From the NCBI GenBank assembly GCA_958348565.1, contig CATVZP010000105.1, positions 1-6,381 of the forward strand: a stretch of DNA of 6,381 nt, given 5' to 3'. Below, piece by piece: positions 1 to 5,578 of the stretch. The notes beneath the pieces are model-generated. The model worked only from the letters and a program-made list of their open reading frames with translations, had not been told where the DNA came from and did no database searches. The translations under genes and the position numbers were made by a program. Numbering within the stretch: the stretch's first letter is position 1; every line of letters starts with the position of its first letter. The stretch comes from an uncultured Collinsella sp. (GTDB lineage: Bacteria > Actinomycetota > Coriobacteriia > Coriobacteriales > Coriobacteriaceae).

Positions 1-38
1 AGTCGGTGATACGTCGATCTGCAGCGCTCGCGCAGCGG

Positions 39-60
39 CATTGAAAATACTGATTCAATG
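39..60. promoter_or_regulatory. Inverted repeat, operator-like (CATTGAA-N8-TTCAATG)
   Basis: A perfect 7-bp inverted repeat, CATTGAA (39-45) and TTCAATG (54-60), is separated by 8 bases. The half-site spacing suits a dimeric repressor. It lies about 180 bases before the acetyltransferase start, so it could equally serve a gene leaving the window on the left on the minus strand. No convincing -35/-10 pair is seen beside it. Regulatory function is inferred from symmetry only. Confidence 0.2.
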
Positions 61-154
61 TAGCGCATCGAGCGCGACGATGCACCCCGCAACGCACGGC
101 TGTGCAGAAAAAGCTTCGAGCGGGGGTTGCAGGAGCGCCACTGGGCACGGTGAG

Positions 155-188
155 TTGATGGAACACAGGGGCACCATAATTAGATGCC
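155..188 (+). promoter_or_regulatory. Weak candidate promoter with overlapping inverted repeat for the acetyltransferase gene
   Basis: TTGATG (155-160) resembles a -35 box. An AT-rich patch, CATAATTA (175-182), could contain a -10, but its best hexamer, CATAAT (175-180), sits at a short 14-base spacing. An imperfect 6-bp inverted repeat, GGCACC (170-175) and GATGCC (183-188), straddles this patch and could be an operator. It is placed 50-85 bases before the start codon, as expected for a promoter with a short leader. The hexamer matches are poor, so confidence is low. Confidence 0.2.
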
Positions 189-240
189 AGTGGCGTGGTA
201 GAACTGTGCTCGATATGCATCCGCAATAGAAAGAGGCACC

Positions 241-882
241 ATGGTCTCGCGGGTTCTCTACCGACCGTTTGATACCGAAGATTTCGACGCCATCGCGCTG
301 ATCCTGCAGCAGCTTTGGCACAACAACTCGGATAACGATGAGTACAACCGCCTCGAAGCCGCGTGCGACCTTGCCTACTGCCTTTCTTCCTCGACGTTTT
401 CGCAGGTTGCAGTTATAGATGGCGAGGCGCGCGGCATTTCGCTTGCGCGTGCAGGACAGAGCTCCGGCACCGCCGTCAGGGAACATTGGATGGATACCGA
501 ACGCGCGTTGCTGTCGCAGATGCGCGAGCTGGAGCCCGAAGCTTGCGCCGAGTACCTCTCGTTTGTGCGCGCCACCATCCGAACCAACAACCGCCTGCTC
601 GAGAAAAGCCCACTGCCGCATGACAACGAGGTCACGCTGCTCGCCGTGGATCGCGATGTCCACGGCCTGGGCGTTGGCACGGTGCTGCTCGACGCCGCTA
701 TCTCGCATCTGTCCTCGTGCGGAGCGACCAGCGCACACCTGTACACCGACTCCAACTGCTCGTGGAAGTTCTACGAGCTGCACGGCTTTAAGCGCACCGC
801 CACGCACCGCGCCAACCGCGAGGAACGCCGCCACGCCATGCCGCGCGAAAGCTTCCTCTACGAGCTGGACCTAACCGTCTAG
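241..882 (+). CDS. GNAT-family N-acetyltransferase
   Basis: A 213-residue cytoplasmic protein of the GCN5-related N-acetyltransferase superfamily, which moves an acetyl group from acetyl-CoA to an amine. The acceptor cannot be told from sequence. The family core is in the C-terminal half. Strand beta4 and motif A span about residues 130-150, with the acetyl-CoA pyrophosphate-binding loop DVHGLGVGTVLL, which fits the R/Q-x-x-G-x-G/A pattern except that His replaces the usual Arg/Gln. Motif B is at about 168-183 (YTDSNCSWKFYELHGF), ending in the typical FYE-x-x-GF. The N-terminal 60 residues form the usual first strand and helices. A longer-than-usual insert between about residues 75 and 128, rich in Glu and Arg, separates the N-terminal part from motif A. 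The ATG at 241 is preceded by AAAGAGG four bases upstream, a close but usable ribosome-binding site. The gene appears to stand alone. Downstream it meets repeats and a terminator-like hairpin. The family assignment is firm and the substrate is unknown. Confidence 0.9.
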   Translation: MVSRVLYRPFDTEDFDAIALILQQLWHNNSDNDEYNRLEAACDLAYCLSSSTFSQVAVIDGEARGISLARAGQSSGTAVREHWMDTERALLSQMRELEPEACAEYLSFVRATIRTNNRLLEKSPLPHDNEVTLLAVDRDVHGLGVGTVLLDAAISHLSSCGATSAHLYTDSNCSWKFYELHGFKRTATHRANREERRHAMPRESFLYELDLTV

Positions 883-897
883 GCCCAGCAGCCATAC

Positions 898-945
898 CTA
901 GTCGTTGGGGACGTTCTTAAATGACTAGTCGTTGGGGACAGTCTT
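898..945 (+). repeat. 48-bp dispersed repeat, copy 1
   Basis: This stretch is 45/48 identical, in the same orientation, to 3415-3462. Internally it contains two copies of a 15-base unit, CTAGTCGTTGGGGAC, at 898-912 and 925-939, that is, with a 27-base period. The junction between units holds the perfect palindrome GACTAGTC (923-930). It starts 15 bases after the acetyltransferase stop codon. The short, intergenic, internally repeated and palindromic build resembles REP-type elements. Mobilisation by a REP-associated transposase elsewhere in the genome is inference. Confidence 0.8.
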
Positions 946-1001
946 GATCAAAACGACCGACGAAGCCCTTCTTGAGGTCGCTATATAGGGGTTCACATAT
1001 A

Positions 1002-1237
1002 GCTGTGGTCAAAAAACAACAAATATGAGTACTGTTACCTTTTTAGTGGCAGCGAAATTCGGCCTTTTCGGGTCTCTTAGACCTCTCGACGCGTTGGATG
1101 AACTAACGTATCTCCCCAAATGTACAATAAAATGGATTTCTAACGAGAAACAATCTCGTTAGGAGTCCATTTTTCAGTACAAGCAAATGTGACAATCTAG
1201 GCAACAGTACTCATATTTGGCATTTTTTGCCCACTGC
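1002..1237. repeat. 236-bp inverted-repeat element (38-nt arms)
   Basis: Arm 1002-1039 and the reverse complement of arm 1200-1237 agree at 32 of 38 positions. The agreement includes an uninterrupted 17-base core, CAAATATGAGTACTGTT (1020-1036, and inverted at 1203-1219), and an A6 run at the same offset. The region between the arms is AT-richer than the flanking genes and contains a nested 20-bp stem-loop (1129-1173) plus a smaller hairpin, GGTCT-CTT-AGACC (1071-1083). It has no coding capacity beyond a 45-codon frame. It lies between the two convergent genes. Possible identities are a small non-autonomous mobile element, or two inverted copies of a shorter repeat flanking a terminator. No convincing target-site duplication was found. 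Confidence 0.6.
1129..1174 (+). terminator. Strong stem-loop, probable intrinsic (possibly bidirectional) terminator
   Basis: Arms 1129-1148 and 1154-1173 pair over 20 positions around a 5-base loop (AACAA). Both non-Watson-Crick positions are T in the left arm opposite G in the right arm (1137/1165 and 1139/1163). They are therefore G-U pairs in plus-strand RNA but A-C mismatches in minus-strand RNA, which suggests selection for folding of plus-strand RNA. The stem begins in AAAA and ends in TTTTT, the layout of an intrinsic terminator that can act both ways. It lies about 245 bases past the acetyltransferase stop and 175 bases past the DUF2207 stop, between convergent genes, where a shared terminator is expected. 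Confidence 0.55.
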
Positions 1238-1347
1238 CCCTTGCGCGAAGGTCCGCAGCGGAAAGTATGGCCCGTTTCGATGCACAAAAATGGGATGGAT
1301 CTTCCCTGGCAACCGCCCAGAAAGGTCCACCCCAAAGCAAGCGCTCG

Positions 1348-3294
1348 CTAGAACGTTCCGCCGCCGCCTCCGCCGACGCCGCCTCCGCCGCCGCCCGAGA
1401 AGCCACCGCCACCGCCGCCGCTCGAGCTATCGGAACTCGAAGCCAGCTCACGGATGCTCTCGTGATACACATCGTTAAACGAATCGAGCGGCGAATCGAT
1501 GCCGTAATGATGGTAGTACCACCAGTAGCAGGGGTAATTGTCGTAGAAACCGTCGGCCTCGCGCACCTCGGGAGGCACCGCCTCGGCAAGCTGACGCAGG
1601 GCTTCCTTCGAAACGCCCAGCGCCACACCCATCACCAGCAGCTTGTTCCACAGCACCAAATCGCCCGGGACGGCTTCCTTTAGGCGCGTGAAGTCCTCGA
1701 GCCAATGCTTGAGCGCCTTGCAGCGGGCCGCTACCTCGGCACCTTCCGGCGTAAAGCGGCGGAACGTAAGGCCCACGCCAATACCCACCAGCACAATCGG
1801 CACCGAGATAACCGCGGCGATAATGTTCGCCTGTGCGCCGTCGGTAAAGAAAATGGATCCCATGGGAACAAAGGCGATCAGAATACCAAGAACCAGGCAG
1901 AACACCATTGCGACAATGCCGTCCGAGGCAACGTACTCGCTATCGGCCAACTTGCCCTTAACGGTGTTCTGATAGTCCTCGAGCTTGTCGCCAACAGATG
2001 TGGTGCGCTCGCTAGCGTACTCCTCCAGCTCGCTAAACGTGCGCGAACGGACTCCGTCCTTATCGGGCTTAACGCCGGCGAAGAAGACCTTGAGCACATC
2101 GCGATCGATGCCGTCCTTCTTGGCAGCCTTCCAGGCCTCGTCGGTCACTGTGATGCGATACGTCTGCTCCTCTTTTTCGCGACGGAGCAGACCCTTCTTC
2201 TTGGTCTCGGTCGCTTCTTCCAGCTTGATCACGCGATCGTCGGTGAGCTTCATGAGCGTGGCGATATATGCCTGATCGGGCACCTCGTTCCAGCTCATGA
2301 GGGCCGAAAGCACGGCGGGATGGTCGGCCGAAGGCACATCGCGGAAATATTCGTCCTGGAAAAGCGGCTTGGGCTTGCGGCGGCGCAGCTTGAGCACAAC
2401 GATTGTGCCGGTAAAGGCCACTGCCGCGACAACACTTAGCACGGCAAGTGCATTGGCAATCATGCGAGCGTGAGCGCGGCGGGCGTTAGCTTCGTCAGCC
2501 CATTCCTTCTCTTCGCTCAGGATCGTTGACGTGCGCTCTTCGCCCGAGGCGGCAAGCTGCGGCACCCAGTCGCTGGGGAAGGCGATGCGCGCCTCGGCGA
2601 ATTCGCCCTGATGCACGCAGGGTATGGTATAGGTAACCATGGGTTCATCCGCATCGAGCGATACGTCGCCCGTCAGCGGGCCGTGGCCCCATGCGCGGAA
2701 GTTATCGCCCTTGACGGCCGCCGTCCCGGCAGCGGCATTTGCGAAGTACACTTCCATCTCGACGTCATCGGAGTCCGCAGACCAGCCGTCGCCCACAAAC
2801 TTCCAGTAGAGCTCGGCGGTATCGGACCAGTTCATGACCGCACCGGTCATGGTGTAGCTCACGTAAAAGATCACGCTGTCGCCGCTCTCGTGAGGGCTGA
2901 AAACCTTGATCTTTACGCCGCCGTCGGACTGCTCAACCGTATAGACGCCGCTGTCGCCTTTGTTTGCATAGTCGACCCTGTTAAACGCGACATCGTCTTC
3001 CTCGACGCTCAGCACGTCGACACCCGCCGCGCCGCCCTGCTGGTTGGTGCCCGCATTGATCTCCCAAAACACGCCGTTGATGTCGTCATCGAAATCAAAC
3101 TGGCGTCCCTCGACGACGGTCAGCGATCCATCGGCCTCGACCGTGGCGCCGATGTAGGTTTGGCTCATGGAATAGCCGTCGGCGTGCGCGGCGACAGGCA
3201 GCAGTAACAACGCAAGCGCGACGAGCGCGCAGGCGGAAGCGAATCGCGCGAATAGGCGGCGCTGCCGACAGGTCTTGGCAACGGGGGCGTTCAT
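1348..3294 (-). CDS. DUF2207 family membrane protein with glycine-rich C-terminal tail
   Basis: A 648-residue secreted-then-anchored protein matching the DUF2207 (predicted membrane protein) family, whose molecular role is not established. Residues 1-38 are a signal peptide: basic start (CRQRRLFARF), hydrophobic core about 20-36, and an AHA-D cleavage site. An extracytoplasmic beta-rich domain of about 240 residues follows, containing the family-typical opening (sxtyigatVeaDGSLtVvE) and a YWKFVGDGW segment near 163-171. A first membrane helix lies at about 279-302 and is closed by RRRKPKP. A cytoplasmic part with HPAVLSALMSWNEVPDQAYIATLMKL follows. Two helices lie at about 460-480 and 488-511. 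A conserved C-terminal segment (WLEDFTRLKEAVPGDLVLWNKLLVMGVALGV) runs to about 561, then an aromatic cluster YDNYPCYWWYYHHYG (584-598) and a Ser/Gly tail. The start at 3294 is chosen over two upstream ATGs (3354, 3330) because it has GAAGGA seven bases upstream and puts the signal peptide at the N terminus. The gene is monocistronic and flanked by repeat copies on both sides. Confidence 0.88.
   Translation of the reverse strand: MNAPVAKTCRQRRLFARFASACALVALALLLLPVAAHADGYSMSQTYIGATVEADGSLTVVEGRQFDFDDDINGVFWEINAGTNQQGGAAGVDVLSVEEDDVAFNRVDYANKGDSGVYTVEQSDGGVKIKVFSPHESGDSVIFYVSYTMTGAVMNWSDTAELYWKFVGDGWSADSDDVEMEVYFANAAAGTAAVKGDNFRAWGHGPLTGDVSLDADEPMVTYTIPCVHQGEFAEARIAFPSDWVPQLAASGEERTSTILSEEKEWADEANARRAHARMIANALAVLSVVAAVAFTGTIVVLKLRRRKPKPLFQDEYFRDVPSADHPAVLSALMSWNEVPDQAYIATLMKLTDDRVIKLEEATETKKKGLLRREKEEQTYRITVTDEAWKAAKKDGIDRDVLKVFFAGVKPDKDGVRSRTFSELEEYASERTTSVGDKLEDYQNTVKGKLADSEYVASDGIVAMVFCLVLGILIAFVPMGSIFFTDGAQANIIAAVISVPIVLVGIGVGLTFRRFTPEGAEVAARCKALKHWLEDFTRLKEAVPGDLVLWNKLLVMGVALGVSKEALRQLAEAVPPEVREADGFYDNYPCYWWYYHHYGIDSPLDSFNDVYHESIRELASSSDSSSGGGGGGFSGGGGGGVGGGGGGTF
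1357..1419 (-). repeat. Low-complexity poly-glycine coding tract
   Basis: A GCC/TCC-type triplet run on the plus strand encodes the GGGGGG-F-S-GGGGGG-V-GGGGGG tail of the DUF2207 protein. Three blocks of six glycines are separated by FS and V. Such tails are common in this family. Triplet slippage could change its length between strains, so it may also be a place where assemblies disagree. Confidence 0.85.
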
Positions 3295-3301
3295 AGGCAC
3301 A

Positions 3302-3307
3302 TCCTTC
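3302..3307 (-). promoter_or_regulatory. Ribosome-binding site that fixes the DUF2207 start
   Basis: On the minus strand GAAGGA lies seven bases before the ATG at 3294. The two upstream in-frame ATGs (3330 and 3354) lack any comparable purine-rich site, and starting there would put extra residues in front of the signal peptide. No convincing -35/-10 pair was found for this gene. TTGGCG and TATTCG on the minus strand near 3363-3388 are only 15 bases apart and weak. Confidence 0.65.
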
Positions 3308-3414
3308 GTCTGTGATACCAACAGCGCCATTGTCCCACGTTTACGGGCGCACATGACGAATATCTAGGCGACCGGAGCGCCAAATGGGATGAAAGTCACG
3401 CCCGCCGCCAGCAG

Positions 3415-3462
3415 CTAGTCATTGGGGACGTTCTTAAATGACTAGTCGTTAGGGACACTCTT
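3415..3462 (+). repeat. 48-bp dispersed repeat, copy 2
   Basis: Same orientation as copy 1 (898-945), differing at three positions. The two 15-base units begin at 3415 and 3442, and the palindrome GACTAGTC is at 3440-3447. It sits in the divergent gap between the DUF2207 and gluQ genes. Both copies are preceded by CCAGCAGC: immediately before copy 2 (3408-3415, overlapping its first base) and five bases before copy 1. The two copies thus bracket 2.5 kb containing only the DUF2207 gene and the 236-bp element. Confidence 0.8.
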
Positions 3463-3555
3463 TGGCATGGCATGCACCAACGATAGATGCCACTTCACAG
3501 CTCCGTCACAGGTGTAGCGGCTTTGTGTTGCTGCGACGCGCTCTGATTGAGCCCG

Positions 3556-3675
3556 CGGGCAAGGGGCATAAAACAGTTGAGCGAAAGCGGTTTGCCCCTT
3601 TGCCGTTCGCTCGAGGATCATGTCCCCCTTTTCCGCGGAAACCCCGGCAGTTGCGAAGAGCTGCCGGGGTTTCTG
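3556..3675 (+). ncRNA. Candidate small structured RNA or attenuator-type leader
   Basis: This gene-free stretch has several possible RNA structures in a row. GGCAAGGGGC (3558-3567) pairs with GCCCCTTTGCC (3594-3604) with one bulged T. It encloses a GC-GAAA-GC tetraloop hairpin (about 3581-3588). A perfect 12-bp palindrome, TTTCCGCGGAAA (3630-3641), overlaps the base of the terminator hairpin at 3638-3673, so the two cannot form together. AAGGGG at 3561-3566 can also pair with CCCCTT at either 3595-3600 or 3625-3630. Such mutually exclusive options fit attenuation. No plus-strand gene lies upstream, so the terminator must end either a short RNA or a leader. A weak promoter (TTGGCA 3462-3467, TAGATG 3484-3489, 16-base spacer) is possible. 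The sequence matches no RNA family I recognise. Confidence 0.25.
3638..3675 (+). terminator. Intrinsic terminator-like hairpin upstream of gluQ
   Basis: GAAACCCCGGCAG (3638-3650) pairs perfectly with CTGCCGGGGTTTC (3661-3673), and two further pairs (one G-U) can close towards a 6-base loop. The 3' arm ends in GGGGTTTCT, followed by a modest T-rich stretch (TGTCGTTTG), so the U tract is imperfect. It lies 137 bases before gluQ and reads on the plus strand with no annotated plus-strand gene before it back to the acetyltransferase at 882. The product it terminates is unclear. Confidence 0.5.
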
Positions 3676-3693
3676 TCGTTTGTGAGGCTAAGT

Positions 3694-3749
3694 CGGTACG
3701 CAGCGATCGAGACCTTGAGCCGCAAACCCACCGTGCGCAATGCGTACCG
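3694..3749. other. 9-bp inverted repeat upstream of gluQ
   Basis: CGGTACGCA (3694-3702) and TGCGTACCG (3741-3749) are perfect inverted copies with 38 bases between them. A further GCG/CGC pair just inside could extend the stem. The enclosed part shows no tRNA features (no T-loop, no CCA end). It may be a DNA operator or an RNA stem upstream of the gluQ promoter. The role is unknown. Confidence 0.35.
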
Positions 3750-3796
3750 CCGCCAACTTGTGAGCGCAGCAACGCCTTCCCTGCCAAGCCCCGCGC

Positions 3797-3802
3797 TATA
3801 CT
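3797..3802 (+). promoter_or_regulatory. Probable -10 box for a leaderless gluQ transcript
   Basis: TATACT ends seven bases before the A of the ATG at 3810, so transcription would start at or next to the start codon. There is no Shine-Dalgarno sequence before 3810 or before the next in-frame ATG at 3861, which fits leaderless initiation, a mode common in actinobacteria. No good -35 is visible at the usual distance. Confidence 0.45.
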
Positions 3803-3809
3803 CGTCCGC

Positions 3810-4820
3810 ATGGATATCAACGCACGCAACATAGCAACACACGCCGCGGACGCGCCAGCGATGCCGCCCACCTCTGCCCCCGCGCCCGTCGTGGGCCGCT
3901 TTGCCCCGTCGCCCTCGGGCCGCATGCACTTGGGCAACGTGTTCAGTTGCCTGTGCGCGTGGCTTTCGGCCCGCAGGCAGGACGGCCGCATCGTACTGCG
4001 CATCGAGGACCTGGACGATCGCTGCAAGCGTCCGGAACTTGCCGCTCAACTGATTGACGACCTGGCCTGGCTGGGGCTTGAGTGGGACGAAGGCCCCAAC
4101 TACCAGCACGATCGCCTGGACTTGTACGAGGACGCCCTGCACCAGTTGCAAGACGCCGGCCTCACCTACCCCTGCTTTTGCACGCGCGCCGAGCTCCACG
4201 CCGCGAGCGCACCGCACGCCAGCGACGGCACGCCCATCTATCGCGGCGCCTGCCGAGGCCTTTCTGCCGAGGAGGTTGCCCGCCGCAGCATCCTGCGCGC
4301 TCCGGCCACGCGCCTGCGCGTGCCCGCCGTCGACGACCTCGCAGACGATGTGGTCGAATTTGTGGACCGCACGTATGGTGCCCAATGCGAGGCGCTCGCC
4401 ACCGAATGCGGCGACTTTTTGGTGCGCCGCAGCGACGGCGTGTTTGCCTATCAGCTAGCCGTGGTGGTCGATGACGCCGCCATGGGCGTCACCGAGGTCG
4501 TGCGCGGATGCGACCTGCTGGGCTCCACGCCGCGCCAAATCTACCTGCAGCATCTGCTGGGACTTCCCACGCCGCACTACGCGCACATTCCGCTGCTCAT
4601 GTCGCCGGACGGCCGCCGCCTTTCCAAGCGCGACCGCGATCTGGACCTGGGCGAACTACGCGCCCGGTTTGGCACGCCCGAGGCACTGCTGGGCTGGCTC
4701 GCCGGGCAAACGGGCATCGCGCCGGACACCACGCCGCGTACCGCCGAGCAGTTGGTCGAGCACTTTGGCTGGGATGTCATCCGCGCGCACCGGGAGAACA
4801 TCACTGTAACGGTCGAGTAG
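3810..4820 (+). CDS. gluQ: Glutamyl-Q tRNA(Asp) synthetase (GluQRS)
   Basis: A 336-residue class I synthetase-like enzyme. Family members activate glutamate with ATP and attach it to queuosine at position 34 of tRNA(Asp), not to a tRNA 3' end. The catalytic fold is complete. GRFAPSPSGRMHLGN at 29-43 carries the HIGH-type motif HLGN. LRIEDLDD is at 63-70 and WLGLEWDEGP at 87-96. GDFLVRRSDGVFAYQLAVVVDD is at 201-222, RGCDLL at 232-237, and the KMSKS-type RLSKR at 270-274. The GluQRS zinc site C-x-C...Y-x3-C is intact (Cys122, Cys124, Tyr144, Cys148). The protein ends about 60 residues after RLSKR, so the C-terminal anticodon-binding domain of true GluRS (about 470 residues in all) is absent, as expected for GluQRS (about 300). 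The ATG at 3810 is chosen because of the -10 box just upstream. ATG 3861 would give 319 residues and also keeps every motif. The open frame continues back to 3462 but that part is non-coding. A non-discriminating GluRS is unlikely given the truncation. Confidence 0.9.
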   Translation: MDINARNIATHAADAPAMPPTSAPAPVVGRFAPSPSGRMHLGNVFSCLCAWLSARRQDGRIVLRIEDLDDRCKRPELAAQLIDDLAWLGLEWDEGPNYQHDRLDLYEDALHQLQDAGLTYPCFCTRAELHAASAPHASDGTPIYRGACRGLSAEEVARRSILRAPATRLRVPAVDDLADDVVEFVDRTYGAQCEALATECGDFLVRRSDGVFAYQLAVVVDDAAMGVTEVVRGCDLLGSTPRQIYLQHLLGLPTPHYAHIPLLMSPDGRRLSKRDRDLDLGELRARFGTPEALLGWLAGQTGIAPDTTPRTAEQLVEHFGWDVIRAHRENITVTVE

Positions 4821-4835
4821 CCAGCCACCGCGCCT

Positions 4836-5561
4836 CTACGCAACATCCCAGGGCTGGAGTTCGTCACCCAGGCGAACGATGCAGTCGTAGAGCACGGTGT
4901 GGCGTTCGGCCGGGTTGGCATCCCGATGGAAATGCCCGTAGTACCAGCGTTTGTAATCCAAGTGGTCTTCCAGCTCATCGAAAAATGCCGTGAGCTGATC
5001 AACGGCGGGGTAATTCCAGCCGGGTGCCGGATAAAGCGTGGGCGAAAGCATGCGCGTAGAGCAGGTGTGGGTGATCACGTAGTCGACCTTCCAGCCCACG
5101 CTGTCGAGCTTTGCCCGCGCCCCCTCAAAGTTGCGCTCGTCCGGCAGCTCCTGTGGCCACCAGCTGGAATACGGTATGCGGTATTCCTTGTCCACGCTCG
5201 TGGCACCGCCCATAGTAAAGATCGTTGAGTCATCGAGCTCAAAAATCTCGGCACGCGCCAGACGCCGTATGGGAGAGGCATCCGACAGGCGCTGCGTCAG
5301 CCCACCGTGCCACAACTCCATGGGGCGCTCTGCCCAGTGATCGAAACGCTCGTGGTTGCCGTCGACAAACAGTACGGTATAGGGACGCGATTCCAGCCAG
5401 GCGATATCAGCGCACTCCTCGGCAGAGAAATCCCACGGAAAGCCAAAGTCGCCCGCGACGATTAGATAGTCGTCGCTCGTCAGACTATCCCCAAGCTCCC
5501 AATCGCGCAGCTTTTGCATGTCGAGGCCGCCGTGAATATCGCCCGTCACATAGACCGTCAT
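4836..5561 (-). CDS. Calcineurin-like metallophosphoesterase
   Basis: A 241-residue cytoplasmic phosphoesterase (no signal peptide or membrane helix) with the full set of dinuclear-metal motifs in order. GDIHG is at 7-11 (Asp8, His10), AGDFG at 36-40 (Asp38), GNHE at 68-71 (Asn69, His70), ITHT around His165, and GHFH at 209-212. The GNHE variant (Glu for Asp) is common in this superfamily and should not prevent activity. Family members hydrolyse phosphomono- or diesters. The substrate here (protein, nucleotide or nucleic acid) cannot be told. The ATG at 5561 is preferred because AGGGGAG lies ten bases upstream and the first strand begins at once (MTVYVTGDIHG). An in-frame GTG at 5609 lacks a ribosome-binding site. 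The gene is convergent with gluQ (15-base gap) and lies 84 bases downstream of a small membrane-protein gene on the same strand, with which it may be co-transcribed. Confidence 0.88.
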   Translation of the reverse strand: MTVYVTGDIHGGLDMQKLRDWELGDSLTSDDYLIVAGDFGFPWDFSAEECADIAWLESRPYTVLFVDGNHERFDHWAERPMELWHGGLTQRLSDASPIRRLARAEIFELDDSTIFTMGGATSVDKEYRIPYSSWWPQELPDERNFEGARAKLDSVGWKVDYVITHTCSTRMLSPTLYPAPGWNYPAVDQLTAFFDELEDHLDYKRWYYGHFHRDANPAERHTVLYDCIVRLGDELQPWDVA

Positions 5562-5571
5562 CGGATCACCA

Positions 5572-5578
5572 CTCCCCT
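5572..5578 (-). promoter_or_regulatory. Ribosome-binding site supporting the phosphoesterase start
   Basis: AGGGGAG on the minus strand lies ten bases before ATG 5561. It falls inside the extended frame that would start at GTG 5609 and argues for the shorter protein. The spacing is slightly long. Confidence 0.5.

Noticed and set aside
55..834. Long minus-strand frame opposite the acetyltransferase gene
   Set aside because: It is the mirror of a GC-rich coding gene. The plus-strand frame has clear GNAT motifs and the minus-strand product has no recognisable domain.
1025..1162. A 45-codon plus-strand frame beginning MSTVTFLVAAKFG inside the 236-bp element
   Set aside because: No ribosome-binding site. 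The ATG is part of the repeat core, its inverted copy stops after five codons (MSTVA), and the frame ends inside the hairpin. It is best explained as chance within a non-coding element.
1292..1306. GGGA-N7-TCCC followed by TTTTT on the minus strand as a DUF2207 terminator
   Set aside because: A 4-bp stem is too weak. The 20-bp hairpin at 1129-1173 is a much better candidate for ending transcription in this gap.
1705..3207. Long plus-strand frames opposite the DUF2207 gene (1705-2439 and 2611-3207)
   Set aside because: They lie entirely within the DUF2207 coding region. Their products show no family features, while the minus-strand protein has a signal peptide, membrane helices and family motifs.
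3694..3749. Possible tRNA or tRNA-like structure upstream of gluQ
   Set aside because: It has a 9-bp outer stem, but there is no D-loop or T-loop consensus, no anticodon stem and no CCA end on either strand.
3462..3809. In-frame upstream extension of gluQ by 116 codons
   Set aside because: The translated stretch has no family similarity, begins inside the 48-bp repeat, and runs through the terminator hairpin and an inverted repeat. GluQRS proteins begin shortly before GRFAPSP.
3547..3834. 95-codon plus-strand frame with RGNPGS...ELPGFL
   Set aside because: The apparent motif is simply the translation of the two arms of the terminator hairpin. It has no ribosome-binding site and overlaps the gluQ start.
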